Assembly: GCF_021582875.1 (NCBI RefSeq)
Contig: NZ_CP091138.1
Span: forward strand, 2,542,001-2,606,000
Direction of reading: 5' to 3'
Length of the DNA: 64,000 nucleotides
DNA from: Microbacterium sp. KUDC0406
GTDB lineage: Bacteria > Actinomycetota > Actinomycetes > Actinomycetales > Microbacteriaceae
The position numbers were made by a program, and so were the translations under genes. Below, piece after piece: positions 19,359-26,926 of the stretch; positions within the stretch are counted from its first letter, which is position 1; each line of letters starts with the position of its first letter. The notes beneath the pieces were generated by a model. The model worked only from the letters and a program-made list of their open reading frames with translations, was not told the DNA's origin and did not search any database.

Positions 19359-19391
19359 GGGACGTTCAGGACCTTAAGCCCAGAACGCCCC
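19359..19391. terminator. Likely bidirectional terminator hairpin
   Basis: An imperfect hairpin with arms GACGTTCAGG and CCCAGAACGCC around an ACCTTAAG loop fills the 45-base gap between two convergent genes. No T-run is present, as is common in actinobacteria. Confidence 0.5.
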
Positions 19392-19397
19392 TTCGAG

Positions 19398-19790
19398 TTA
19401 GGGCACTCGCGACCAGCACTGTGATGTTGGACTCCCCTTGCCGCTTTGGCCGTTCACATAAACCCACCAACAACGATTCCACGCCTGAGTTCCAAGTGCG
19501 TGAGTCGAGCCGACTCCAGCTCCGTTGGAACCCTCGGCGGCGAATTGTACGCCCGCGGTCGTAATGGTGTCGGTATGGGCCTTTCCGAAGACAATACCGA
19601 AGCCGGTAAGGCTGATATTGATTTCACTACCCACGGTATTGCGCCAGGAACTGGATGAGGCAATACTGTTTGCAGGTTGCGGGCCGTTATGGTACCTAAC
19701 GCTCGTGTAGGCGAACGCTGTGCTAGCGGGCAAGACGACCGCGATAGCGACAAGAGCCGCTACAAGTCCGTTCTTCTGGGTTCTCTTCAT
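19398..19790 (-). CDS. Small secreted two-cysteine protein, unknown family
   Basis: A 130-residue protein (ATG 19790, with GAGGA six bases upstream). The first 27 residues (MKRTQKNGLVAALVAIAVVL, ending ASTAFA) form a Sec signal peptide. The mature chain of about 100 residues is Ser/Gly/Thr rich and ends in a Trp- and Cys-rich tail: STHALGTQAWNRCWW and SQCWSRVP. I do not recognise a family. It resembles the product of the gene just upstream (a Y-x-x-GP start, GS-x-I, V-x-x-THA, then RC and a final C-W/S), so the two are likely paralogues. Last gene of a three-gene minus-strand unit. Size and secretion fit a bacteriocin-like or small extracellular effector, not proven. Confidence 0.72.
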   Translation of the reverse strand: MKRTQKNGLVAALVAIAVVLPASTAFAYTSVRYHNGPQPANSIASSSSWRNTVGSEINISLTGFGIVFGKAHTDTITTAGVQFAAEGSNGAGVGSTHALGTQAWNRCWWVYVNGQSGKGSPTSQCWSRVP

Positions 19791-19798
19791 GATCTTCC

Positions 19799-20170
19799 TC
19801 ACGTGAGCCAGCTGCACACAACCCACGGCGATGCTTCTGCCGCGCCGGCAAATCGGCGTTGGAAACACCGAGCCTTGACGCTGACGGAGGCATGCGTCAC
19901 CTGAGCTGCCCCGGCCGTTGCCTCTGCTGATCCGTAGATGCCGACTGGAGTCACCGTCTGCGCCCAGACGGTGACGTTGATTCCGATGGATCCGCCTATA
20001 CGGGAACCGATCATCTGCTTGGTTGCGCTGGTTTTCGTAACGTAGGCATCGAGAGGACCGCTAAAATATTCATGCGTAGTAACTGCCGAGGCAGCCGCAG
20101 GTGTCAGTACGATCAGGACGAGGACTGAAAGGGCCGCAATGAGCCCTTGGGCGCTTTGCCTTTTGCTCAC
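19799..20170 (-). CDS. Small secreted two-cysteine protein, paralogue of the neighbour
   Basis: A 123-residue protein starting at GTG 20170, which overlaps the stop of the upstream gene (GTGA) and has GGAGG seven bases before it. The signal peptide runs to about residue 29 (GLIAALSVLVLIVLTPAAASA). The mature part begins with a short Y-x-S-GP motif, contains IGSRIGGSIG, then QVTHASVSVKARC and a terminal VVCSWLT. The TH...RC...C layout matches the downstream protein and, more loosely, the secreted protein at 25755. Eight bases separate it from the next start. Function unknown. Confidence 0.72.
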   Translation of the reverse strand: MSKRQSAQGLIAALSVLVLIVLTPAAASAVTTHEYFSGPLDAYVTKTSATKQMIGSRIGGSIGINVTVWAQTVTPVGIYGSAEATAGAAQVTHASVSVKARCFQRRFAGAAEASPWVVCSWLT

Positions 20171-20769
20171 TTTGGGTCCTCCAACGTGAAGGGTTCCTCG
20201 AAGTATGCAAGCCTGAACCCGGAGGATCGGTCGTCGGCGGCCAACTTGTTGTTTGCGGCACGCACCGAAGTAGGTGTGTATGGATCCACGACATAGAGGT
20301 TCGTCGTGACCTTGTCGGCTAGGCCAGCGACCGTTGCGCTGTCCGGTACCAGGTACGCCTCGATAAGACCCTCGGGGCCGTACAGGCGAAGCCCGGCTCC
20401 TTGTTTTGCGAACACCTCGGGCGTTGTGCATGCCTGTCCCGAAACCCAGTCTGCTGAACCGAAGTACGCCGCCAGACAGATGTTGTTCGCATCGTCGAGG
20501 CCGACCCAGTACCTCGTGCCCTCGTGTTTCGTGAGTAGGCGAAGGCTGTCCACCTGTAGTGAGGTGTCCGCTTCCGTCATCTCGGCAGGAACATCGGAAT
20601 CGGCGGGCTGGCCAGAGAGCACTTTAAGGCCGTAGTCCCCCAACGTGGGGGACTCGTTAGCCGCGGCCATACCGGCCACAGCTCCGCCTGTGAGGCTCGC
20701 GGCGGCGAGAATGGAGAGCACGAGCGCGAGTTTCCGCCTCCGTGCTCTTGATTTTGGATTGATCATCAT
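20167..20769 (-). CDS. Secreted or membrane-anchored protein related to the 18948 lipoprotein
   Basis: A 200-residue protein starting at ATG 20769 behind GGGAGGAGA. A basic start (MMINPKSRARRRK) and one hydrophobic stretch (LALVLSILAAASLTGGAVAG) suggest a signal peptide or a single N-terminal anchor. The outside part holds SLRLLTKHEGTRYWVGLDDA, a CLAAYF motif and ACTTPEVF, lining up with the lipoprotein at 18948 (S-x-RLL, EG, Y-x-VG, CL, C). First gene of the unit with the two small secreted proteins, whose starts follow with overlap or an 8-base gap. A role in protecting the producer or helping maturation is a guess from layout only. Confidence 0.72.
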   Translation of the reverse strand: MMINPKSRARRRKLALVLSILAAASLTGGAVAGMAAANESPTLGDYGLKVLSGQPADSDVPAEMTEADTSLQVDSLRLLTKHEGTRYWVGLDDANNICLAAYFGSADWVSGQACTTPEVFAKQGAGLRLYGPEGLIEAYLVPDSATVAGLADKVTTNLYVVDPYTPTSVRAANNKLAADDRSSGFRLAYFEEPFTLEDPK

Positions 20770-20893
20770 CGATCTCCTCCCGATTGTCGACAGCATTTCG
20801 AAGACTTTCCCAGCCTGTCGTCGGCGCCTCAATGCAGCGCAGAGCCTTGACATTCGGGCGTGCCGCTCCGGCGCGGTTGGGCATCGGTGGCGG

Positions 20894-21111
20894 TTAGACC
20901 CAGGCGTCGGTGCGTTGCGCGAGACGCTGGCACGCCCCCTGCCAGATCCAGCGACGCGGGTTCTCGCCGCCGTCGACGGGCAGCTCCACACCTACGGCAT
21001 CCGCCGTCCAGCGGCGCACCAGGACGGTGCAGCGCACGTCGGCGTCGCCGAAGCGCAGCCATGCGTGGCCCAGATGTGGAGGCTGTCCTGAACGACGGTG
21101 ACGGGCTGCTC
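20894..21111 (-). pseudogene. Orphan 3' fragment of an unrecognised gene
   Basis: A GC-rich open stretch without a proper start codon ends at TAA 20894-20896. It reads WLRFGDADVRCTVLVRRW, then VGVELPVDGGENPRRWIWQG and LAQRTDAWV. The composition is that of a real actinobacterial coding end, unlike the lower-GC genes to its left, but nothing upstream continues it. It appears to be the tail of a chromosomal gene left behind by rearrangement. Family not recognised. Confidence 0.4.
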
Positions 21112-21113
21112 AC

Positions 21114-21768
21114 TCAGCCGCAACTGCACGGGTGTGAGCGATTGTGCAGAGGGCCGCGTCGGCGGGCGGCCTGCACCTGGCGCTCCTCGAGGCGCTGCGA
21201 GCGCCTGGTCACCGACCACGCTCGGGTCGATCCACTGCAGCCACATGTGCTCCGGGAGGATCACCGGGGTGCGGTCGTGGATGCCGGCGAGGGTCTGCAC
21301 GGCGTCAGAGGTGACGATCGTGGCCGTGAGGGTCCACCGCTCCGGGTCGTCCTTGTCCTTGGTCGGGTCCGGCCACCACGAGCACAGGCCGGCGAAGCCC
21401 ATCAGTGCGCCGTTCGGGTGGCTCATGAACCAGGGTGTCTTACTGCCCCGCTCCCCCGTCCACTCGAAGAACCCGCGTGCGAGGACGATTGCGCGGTGCG
21501 TCTGCCACGGCTTGCGCCAGGTCGTCTTCTCCGCCATGCCCTCGGCCCGAGCGTTGAACGTCGGGAGCTTCAGTTTGAGTGTCGGTGACCATGCCGGCGC
21601 GAGCGACCATCGCGCCGTCTCGAAGCGCAGCTCCCCCGTCTTGGCGGAGTCGATCAGCACAGGGATCTGCTCGGTCGGCGCGATGTTGTACGCGGCCTCC
21701 CAGTTCGGCGCCCATTCCTCCGGCCGCCGACCGGTGCGCTGCACAAACTCCGTGATCTCCGTGTTCAC
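21114..21768 (-). pseudogene. SOS response-associated peptidase (SRAP/HMCES/YedK-like), N-terminus missing
   Basis: The body of an SRAP protein is clear: AYNIAPTEQIPVLIDS, TFNARAEG with the conserved Asn, VLARGFFEWTG with the conserved Glu, and AGIHDRTPVIL with the conserved His. SRAP proteins begin Met-Cys-Gly-Arg, and Cys2 makes the covalent bond to abasic sites in single-stranded DNA. Here the frame starts at GTG 21768 (VNTEITEFVQ) or runs upstream into unrelated residues, with no MCGR in any nearby frame. The C-terminal end is also broken by a frameshift near 21190 (GDQALAA followed by LEERQVQAA in another frame). It is most likely a decayed copy. Confidence 0.75.
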
Positions 21769-21953
21769 TCTGTCGGTGGAGAGCAGTATTCCCGAGGGAA
21801 GTATTCCGCCACGAATTTGCGCACTGGACCCGCGTGGTGGCCTACTGTGGGAGCTTCTGGGGACTCCTGCTTCGCGCCTGCTGAGCAGGCCAATCTCGAA
21901 CACGAACTTCGTCCCGGGCCACACCTGGATCCTCTGAGAACGGTCACTCGAAC

Positions 21954-22265
21954 ATGGATCGCCTCAGCGACACCGAGATCCTCGCGGCGATACGGCCACT
22001 GCTCGAGATGACGGCGGAACGTGCCGTACACGCATCGACAGCGGAACGCCTCAGAAACTCGGTGACGGAATCCGAGAGGATTGAACGGAACACTGCCGGT
22101 CAGCGCGTCGCGGAAATTGACCGGGAGATCGCCGAACGATTGATCCAAGCGCTTGACCGGATCGGACCTAAGTTCTATCGCCCTCAGGTCGATCAACTTC
22201 TTGCCTTGTTTGTCGGTGGAGTGCGGTGCGCGATGAGTTGTTTGAATCTGGACCAGCGCGTCTAG
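21954..22265 (+). CDS. Hypothetical protein
   Basis: A 103-residue charged, largely helical protein starting at ATG 21954 (MDRLSDTEILAAIRPLLEMT). No signal peptide or membrane helix, and only two Cys near the C-terminus (RCAMSCLNL). No family recognised. It lies between the decayed SRAP gene and a small membrane-protein gene, in lower-GC DNA. Could be a real island gene; evidence is limited to its length and an ATG start. Confidence 0.45.
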   Translation: MDRLSDTEILAAIRPLLEMTAERAVHASTAERLRNSVTESERIERNTAGQRVAEIDREIAERLIQALDRIGPKFYRPQVDQLLALFVGGVRCAMSCLNLDQRV

Positions 22266-22420
22266 GAGGGGCTTGCACAATTGTGACCACTCGCCAAGGC
22301 CGCTGTGTCCGACCCCCGTGCCTCAGCCGTGGCTTCAATGCCAGTCCATCGGCGGGCCCGAGGTTGCTTCCCGACAAGGCGCGCTCGCGGTTCGATGATG
22401 GGACCGGCTAGCATCCCGGT

Positions 22421-22894
22421 ATGGAAAAGAGCCTCACAGCACGCACACCAACCCGCATTTTCGTGGCCGCGATTGCTCTCGTTGTCGGGTTGTGGCTGCT
22501 GCTGGAGCTGGGCAAGAGCGTGGTATTGCTTACCCTCGACCCCTCCAAGGTCATCGACAGCAGTGGCGCCCCTGTGGCAACCGATGCGATCGCAAGCTCG
22601 GCTGTCCCGATCCTGTTTTCTGCAGGACTTGGCTTCCTCGTTTCAGTCGCCGCGATCGTCATGATTCTGACTCGGCACCCAGTCCCAGGTTCAGTGAGCT
22701 TTGCCGCCGGCTCAATCGCACTCGTAGTACTAGGGATCTATCTGAGTTTCGTGGCTGCCCCTGCGGACCAAGACGCACCGCTCGCGTTGCTCATCTCTGT
22801 GTCCGTGGCAGCCTTCTCGTATGGGGCGCTTTGCCTAGGGAAGTCATCCGCCCTGTCGAATCAAGCCCACGGGGCTCTTGATCAGGAGCAATAG
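22421..22894 (+). CDS. Four-helix membrane protein of unknown function
   Basis: A 157-residue protein starting at ATG 22421. Hydrophobic stretches at about residues 12-32 (IFVAAIALVVGLWLLLELG), 62-82 (SAVPILFSAGLGFLVSVAAI), 92-110 and 120-138 predict four membrane helices with a short polar C-terminus. Its 3' end overlaps the 3' end of the opposite-strand permease gene by 51 bases. Small multi-helix membrane proteins next to peptide exporters often act in immunity, but nothing in the sequence proves this here. Confidence 0.68.
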   Translation: MEKSLTARTPTRIFVAAIALVVGLWLLLELGKSVVLLTLDPSKVIDSSGAPVATDAIASSAVPILFSAGLGFLVSVAAIVMILTRHPVPGSVSFAAGSIALVVLGIYLSFVAAPADQDAPLALLISVSVAAFSYGALCLGKSSALSNQAHGALDQEQ

Positions 22895-23887
22895 GTACCC
22901 CAGCGGCAACGCCAGTGACAAGAGGCAGAACATCTGCCCGAAGGACAGCAGCATGATCCGGGTGATCAGGGGGTTGGTCGACGTGACACTAGCTAGGAGG
23001 GCAAACGCCATCCCGCTCGCTGCAGGCCCGAAGAGCAGCATGCTTGCTTCGATGACCAGTTGAGCCGCAACCGCTCCTCTGTCTGCTCCAAGCATCCTGT
23101 ACAACGCGAAGTCCGAAATGCGAACCATCCAGAACAATAGGAGAAACACGACGCAACCGACAGCGACCGCAGCGGGCACGATGCGACTCGCGCGTGCTTC
23201 CATCAAGGCTTGAGCAGTTATCTCACTGCCTGAAGAGGGCCGCAATGGCGATACGTCGACGCCGTCATGCAGGAACCAGGTGGTCAATAGCGCCTCGACT
23301 CCCGCCGATGCTCCATCTTCGGCGATGACGAAACACTCCTGCGCCTGCCCGACCGGCGGCTGAACTAGCAGCAGCTCAGAACTTGCTCTAGGGTCCCTCG
23401 GGGTGGGAGGCGCCACTATTGAAACCTGCAGGGTCTCCCCGGGCAATTCCTCCTGCGTTAGGCGGGAGCCGGCAACCAACCTATTCGATGCAGCGACCTT
23501 ATCGCCGGCGACAACCTTAGGGTTCGAATTAACTGTTGGCATGACCGCTTTCACGTAGCCTGGAGTGACGACGCGCATGACAAGCGCTGAGGAGGAACGC
23601 TGGGTCGTCGATGCCCGGGCTCCCGCCGCGTCCACACCGGCCACATTATTGAGTTGCTCGCAACGAACAGACGAGAGTCCGTCCGCAGTCGTGCTAGTCA
23701 CCGCAAACCCGGTCGCTCCGCGCTCGACGAGGGACTCATGCAGTTGCGATGCCGCTCGAACTTCGGCGGCCACTAGCAAACTTGATCCGAAGCTTCCAGC
23801 GAAGACCAGTAAGGCTATCAACGTAGCGAATAGCCAACGGGATTCGAGATTCGCGAGCGCCTCGGCGATCGCATCACGTAGCGACAT
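22844..23887 (-). CDS. FtsX/MacB-like ABC transporter permease
   Basis: A 347-residue protein from ATG 23887; an in-frame ATG further upstream is possible. The layout is that of an FtsX/MacB-type exporter permease: one helix near the N-terminus (LFATLIALLVFAGSFGSSLLV), a large extracytoplasmic domain of about 200 residues, then three helices (IVPAAVAVGCVVFLLLFWMV; LVIEASMLLFGPAASGMAFALL; LLSFGQMFCLLSLALPLGYLLLL). It follows the ATPase gene by four bases and with it and the membrane-fusion protein makes a three-part exporter. Such exporters in Gram-positives move peptides or antibiotics. Confidence 0.82.
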   Translation of the reverse strand: MSLRDAIAEALANLESRWLFATLIALLVFAGSFGSSLLVAAEVRAASQLHESLVERGATGFAVTSTTADGLSSVRCEQLNNVAGVDAAGARASTTQRSSSALVMRVVTPGYVKAVMPTVNSNPKVVAGDKVAASNRLVAGSRLTQEELPGETLQVSIVAPPTPRDPRASSELLLVQPPVGQAQECFVIAEDGASAGVEALLTTWFLHDGVDVSPLRPSSGSEITAQALMEARASRIVPAAVAVGCVVFLLLFWMVRISDFALYRMLGADRGAVAAQLVIEASMLLFGPAASGMAFALLASVTSTNPLITRIMLLSFGQMFCLLSLALPLGYLLLLIKSPVGLIRQGG

Positions 23888-23891
23888 CCTT

Positions 23892-24521
23892 TTACGGGGT
23901 TTTGTGCTCAAGAACCTTGCCATCCTCAAGTCTGATAACGCGGTCGCATCGGCTCGCCACGTAGGGATCATGCGTCGCGATGATGACGATCCGCCCCGAC
24001 CTGCTTGTACGTTCAAGCGCGTCGCAGACTGCAGATCGTGCTTCCGGGTCAAGCGATGCGGTCGGTTCGTCGGCGAGCAAGACGGAAGCTTCCGACGCGA
24101 TGCCCCGAGCCACGGCCACCCGTTGTCGTTCGCCACCAGAGAGGTACCGTATCTGCTTCGTAGCGAGGTCTTCGATCAGAAGATCGCTTAGGGTCACGGA
24201 TGCGTTCGTCTGAGCATCCGTGAGCGGTAGCCCACGACAAATCGCACCTAGGAGCACGTTCTCAATGACTGTTCGTCGAGTGAGCAACGGCGAGGACTGA
24301 ACTATCCAGGCGATAGACGAGTCCGAGTCCTTTCCGTCGACGTGAACCCGTCCGCTGTCCAAGGACTCGGCACCAGCGATAATCCCAAGCACGGTGGTCT
24401 TGCCCGTCCCAGAGGGTCCCATGACCGCCAATGACCCCGGCCCGTCGAAGCGGAACGACACATCATTCAGGATCGTTCGTTGATCGAACGACTTGGAAAC
24501 GTTCACCAATTCTACGAACAT
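23892..24521 (-). CDS. ABC exporter ATP-binding protein (MacB/LolD-like)
   Basis: A 209-residue ATPase of the MacB/FtsE/LolD group: Walker A GPSGTGKT, signature LSGGERQR, Walker B VLLADEPTASLDPEA, H-loop IATHDPYVAS. Its length fits a stand-alone export ATPase. It overlaps the end of the membrane-fusion-protein gene by ten bases and is followed four bases later by its permease gene. I recall similar ATPases annotated as putative lactococcin-972-group bacteriocin exporters, which fits the small secreted proteins on both sides. Confidence 0.9.
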   Translation of the reverse strand: MFVELVNVSKSFDQRTILNDVSFRFDGPGSLAVMGPSGTGKTTVLGIIAGAESLDSGRVHVDGKDSDSSIAWIVQSSPLLTRRTVIENVLLGAICRGLPLTDAQTNASVTLSDLLIEDLATKQIRYLSGGERQRVAVARGIASEASVLLADEPTASLDPEARSAVCDALERTSRSGRIVIIATHDPYVASRCDRVIRLEDGKVLEHKTP

Positions 24522-25594
24522 GTGGTTGCGATCCCTCGCGGATCCAAAGCGAAGAGGTCGCCGTCCTCAAAGTCGGCGGCCACGCTCGTTGAAGTCTGTT
24601 GCACCCCGCGAATATCAACTCGCAAACCGGAAACGCGAGAGTCTCGCTTCACCGTGACGCAGGTAGTGCCCTGAGAGTCAACATAGACGCTGGTCGAGGG
24701 GAGCACCCAGAGATTCGTGGGCGACTTCGCAATGGTGTCAATGATGGTTGCCTTCGCCTCATTGGAGACGTGGCTCTGGACCGTCTTCAAGGATGCGGAA
24801 GCGATTGCAGTTCTCTTGTCATCTAGCGTCAGGGGCTCGCCCGCCAGTTCGACCTCAGCCCCTTCCGGAACTGGAACCACCGCGATGGTCGTTCCTTCCT
24901 CGCTTTGGAGCAACCCCTTTGCCGTCTCTACATCAACGACCGCCGCCGAGCTGACCTCCGCTTTTGGCTCCACCAAGTGTTGGCCTGCAGCAGGTGCCGG
25001 CGCTCCAACAACGAGTGCGAGCTCGTTGACCGTCACACTGCGGGGAAGGTAGACGAGCCAGCTCGGATCAAAGACGGCGACGGATTCGCCGGCTCCGATC
25101 GACTTTGCAAACTCGCGGACTCCGATCCTCGTTTCCCAAGTGAACCTCGCAGCCGACGCGTGGCGTAGCCCTCGGGACTCGAGCAAACTGTTGAGTTCTG
25201 CAACGTCGGCGCCCTCCATGCCCACTTCAAGCGGCCGCGTGAACGGCTCCCGGGACCCGTAGGCGATGCGGTCGACTCCCTGAATCTTGGTCAACGAGGA
25301 GCCTGAGCTGATGACGTCACCAACTTTTACGTACACCGCCTGAACGACACCGTCCCAGGCCGGGGCGACGATGGCCGGCGGTGGGCTCCAGGTGAGGGAC
25401 AACCCCAGTTGCTCGCGAACCACCGAGTCTGAGCGTTCGGGCGATGCCCAGACTTGTCTCTCCTCGACCACCTTCGCACTGTTCGCCAGGTAGATGAGAT
25501 AGGTCGATGCCAGCGCCGGCACAACGATCCAGAGCACGACAGCGATCGAGATCACGACCCGACGCGCGATTGAACGGCGACCCTTATTTTTCAC
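24512..25594 (-). CDS. Membrane-fusion (HlyD-like) protein with peptidoglycan-binding-like domain
   Basis: About 360 residues from GTG 25594; TTG 25639 would add 15. One membrane helix near the N-terminus (VVISIAVVLWIVVPALASTY). Outside the membrane come a lipoyl/biotinyl-like hairpin (IVAPAWDGVVQAVYVKVGDV), a PG_binding_1-like stretch (LEVGMEGADVAELNSLLESR, RFTWETRIGVREFAKSIG), then a beta-barrel region and a C-terminal domain with one Cys pair. This architecture is the Gram-positive adaptor of MacB-type exporters, probably linking the permease to the cell wall. It is the first gene of the exporter operon and diverges from the secreted-protein gene at 25755. Confidence 0.82.
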   Translation of the reverse strand: MKNKGRRSIARRVVISIAVVLWIVVPALASTYLIYLANSAKVVEERQVWASPERSDSVVREQLGLSLTWSPPPAIVAPAWDGVVQAVYVKVGDVISSGSSLTKIQGVDRIAYGSREPFTRPLEVGMEGADVAELNSLLESRGLRHASAARFTWETRIGVREFAKSIGAGESVAVFDPSWLVYLPRSVTVNELALVVGAPAPAAGQHLVEPKAEVSSAAVVDVETAKGLLQSEEGTTIAVVPVPEGAEVELAGEPLTLDDKRTAIASASLKTVQSHVSNEAKATIIDTIAKSPTNLWVLPSTSVYVDSQGTTCVTVKRDSRVSGLRVDIRGVQQTSTSVAADFEDGDLFALDPRGIATTCS

Positions 25595-25754
25595 ACGCTC
25601 AGTGTATGAGTCAACTCCGGCGATCAGCCTGACGCTCAACTAACGAGGTGCGCTGACCTGGCCCTTGACGTTGAGGCTCGCGTCTCATAGCATGCTCAAA
25701 ACTGTGAGTCTGCTGGGGGTTAGATGTATGACTCACGAGACCGAGGAGGTAGTC

Positions 25755-26180
25755 ATGCCCGCAGAATTGTTCTCCACTTACCAACATCACCCAAGAACGC
25801 GCCGAAGCCGCGCCCTCACCGCTTTGGTGGCGACCGTCGTGGTCATGATGGTCGCCTTCTTCGGTGCATCGCCTGCCATGGCAGAAGGACATTTCACGCA
25901 GAAGGTCACTCCTGGTTCGTGCACGCAGACAGACTGGTCTGGGGAAACACTCACCCCGAGCAAGACAGGCTGGACCAAGAACGGTTCCGTCATCTGTGTC
26001 ACGCACCTCATGGACACCATCAGGCTCAACCGCGGCGGAGTTTACGGATCCACCAAGACGTCGACCGGCGGGTATGTTAGCACTACGCTCAGCGGGAATG
26101 GCACGCTCTACGGCACGCACCAGCTGTGCGTCTATGTTGCAGCTGGCCTCTACAACTGCGACTTCACCCGTTACACGTGA
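25755..26180 (+). CDS. Small secreted cysteine-containing protein next to the exporter
   Basis: A 141-residue protein with an excellent ribosome site GAGGAGGT before ATG 25755. The signal peptide ends around residue 43 (VVVMMVAFFGASPAMA). The mature part, about 98 residues, is rich in Thr, Gly and Ser and has four Cys: PGSCTQTDW, SVICVTH, THQLCVY and YNCDFTRYT. I recognise no family. The exporter genes are divergent, sharing a 160-base intergenic region, and the next gene encodes a lipoprotein whose possible GTG start overlaps this stop. A bacteriocin-like or signalling protein exported or matured with help of the ABC system is the best guess. The lactococcin 972 Gly-Gly-Thr-Trp-type motif is absent. 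Confidence 0.72.
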   Translation: MPAELFSTYQHHPRTRRSRALTALVATVVVMMVAFFGASPAMAEGHFTQKVTPGSCTQTDWSGETLTPSKTGWTKNGSVICVTHLMDTIRLNRGGVYGSTKTSTGGYVSTTLSGNGTLYGTHQLCVYVAAGLYNCDFTRYT

Positions 26181-26800
26181 GTCGGATGCGAAAGGCGGCG
26201 GCGACCATCGTTCTTTGCGTCGCCGCCGTCGCGTTATCATCCTGTGTCGCCGACACCGGTTCTCCCCAGGATGATGTGCCCTTCACCTCCGAGAAGATCA
26301 AGGCGATTTCTGACTACCAGGACAAGCAGGGGAACCGTGAGCAGGCTGAGATCTTGTCGGATGGTGAGATCACCGAGGACGAGTACTGGCAAGCTCTGAC
26401 TGCTCTTCGCGAGTGCGTCGAGTCCAAAGGGTACGGGTTCAGCGAGCCGGTCCTGAGCCCGGTCACCGGAATCACTTACGAGTTCGTCTACTACGGAAAT
26501 GGTCGCGCGGAGGATCAGGTTCTTTCAGACACGGCAGCCTGCGAATCCAAATACTGGGAGCCAACCTCGTCCGCCTTTCAGTCAACCCACGAGCAAGTCA
26601 TGGATCGGGCACTTAGGACCGCAGTCCTGTCCTGCCTCGACCACGGAGGACATCCGGGGGTCGCCGACGGCAGGAACTTGGCGGAAATATCGCCCGTCAT
26701 AGACGATGACTTCTCCACGAGAGAAGCAGCACGAGAGTGCACCAGCGCGGAAGCGCAAAAGCTCTATCCGAACCTCCCGTCCGTCACAGTTATCGATTGA
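26177..26800 (+). CDS. Lipoprotein of unknown function
   Basis: A lipoprotein of 204-207 residues. GTG 26177 overlaps the previous stop as GTGA; ATG 26186 is the alternative. Lipobox VALSSC follows a short hydrophobic signal. The mature part is acidic and helical, with EYWQALTALRECVESKGYGF, two more Cys (AACESKYW, VLSCLDHGG) and AARECTSAEA. It resembles the many small actinobacterial lipoproteins with a D/E-x-E-Y...AL...C-V-x-x-x-G core. Co-transcribed with the secreted protein, so a partner or immunity role is possible but unproven. Confidence 0.75.
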   Translation: MSRMRKAAATIVLCVAAVALSSCVADTGSPQDDVPFTSEKIKAISDYQDKQGNREQAEILSDGEITEDEYWQALTALRECVESKGYGFSEPVLSPVTGITYEFVYYGNGRAEDQVLSDTAACESKYWEPTSSAFQSTHEQVMDRALRTAVLSCLDHGGHPGVADGRNLAEISPVIDDDFSTREAARECTSAEAQKLYPNLPSVTVID

Positions 26801-26926
26801 GCCGCTACGCTGCACTGCAGCCTACGTGATGATGAAAGTTCGTCGTCGTTCTCTACCTAAGGGGCCGCGTAGGCAGTGTGCGCGGTCATGCGAGGGCGAA
26901 GTCCCTCGTACCCGCGAACCCCAGGA

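Noticed and set aside
25755-26180. Calling the secreted protein a lactococcin 972 bacteriocin
   Set aside because: The exporter neighbourhood fits, but the protein lacks the family's Gly-Gly-Thr-Trp core and is longer.
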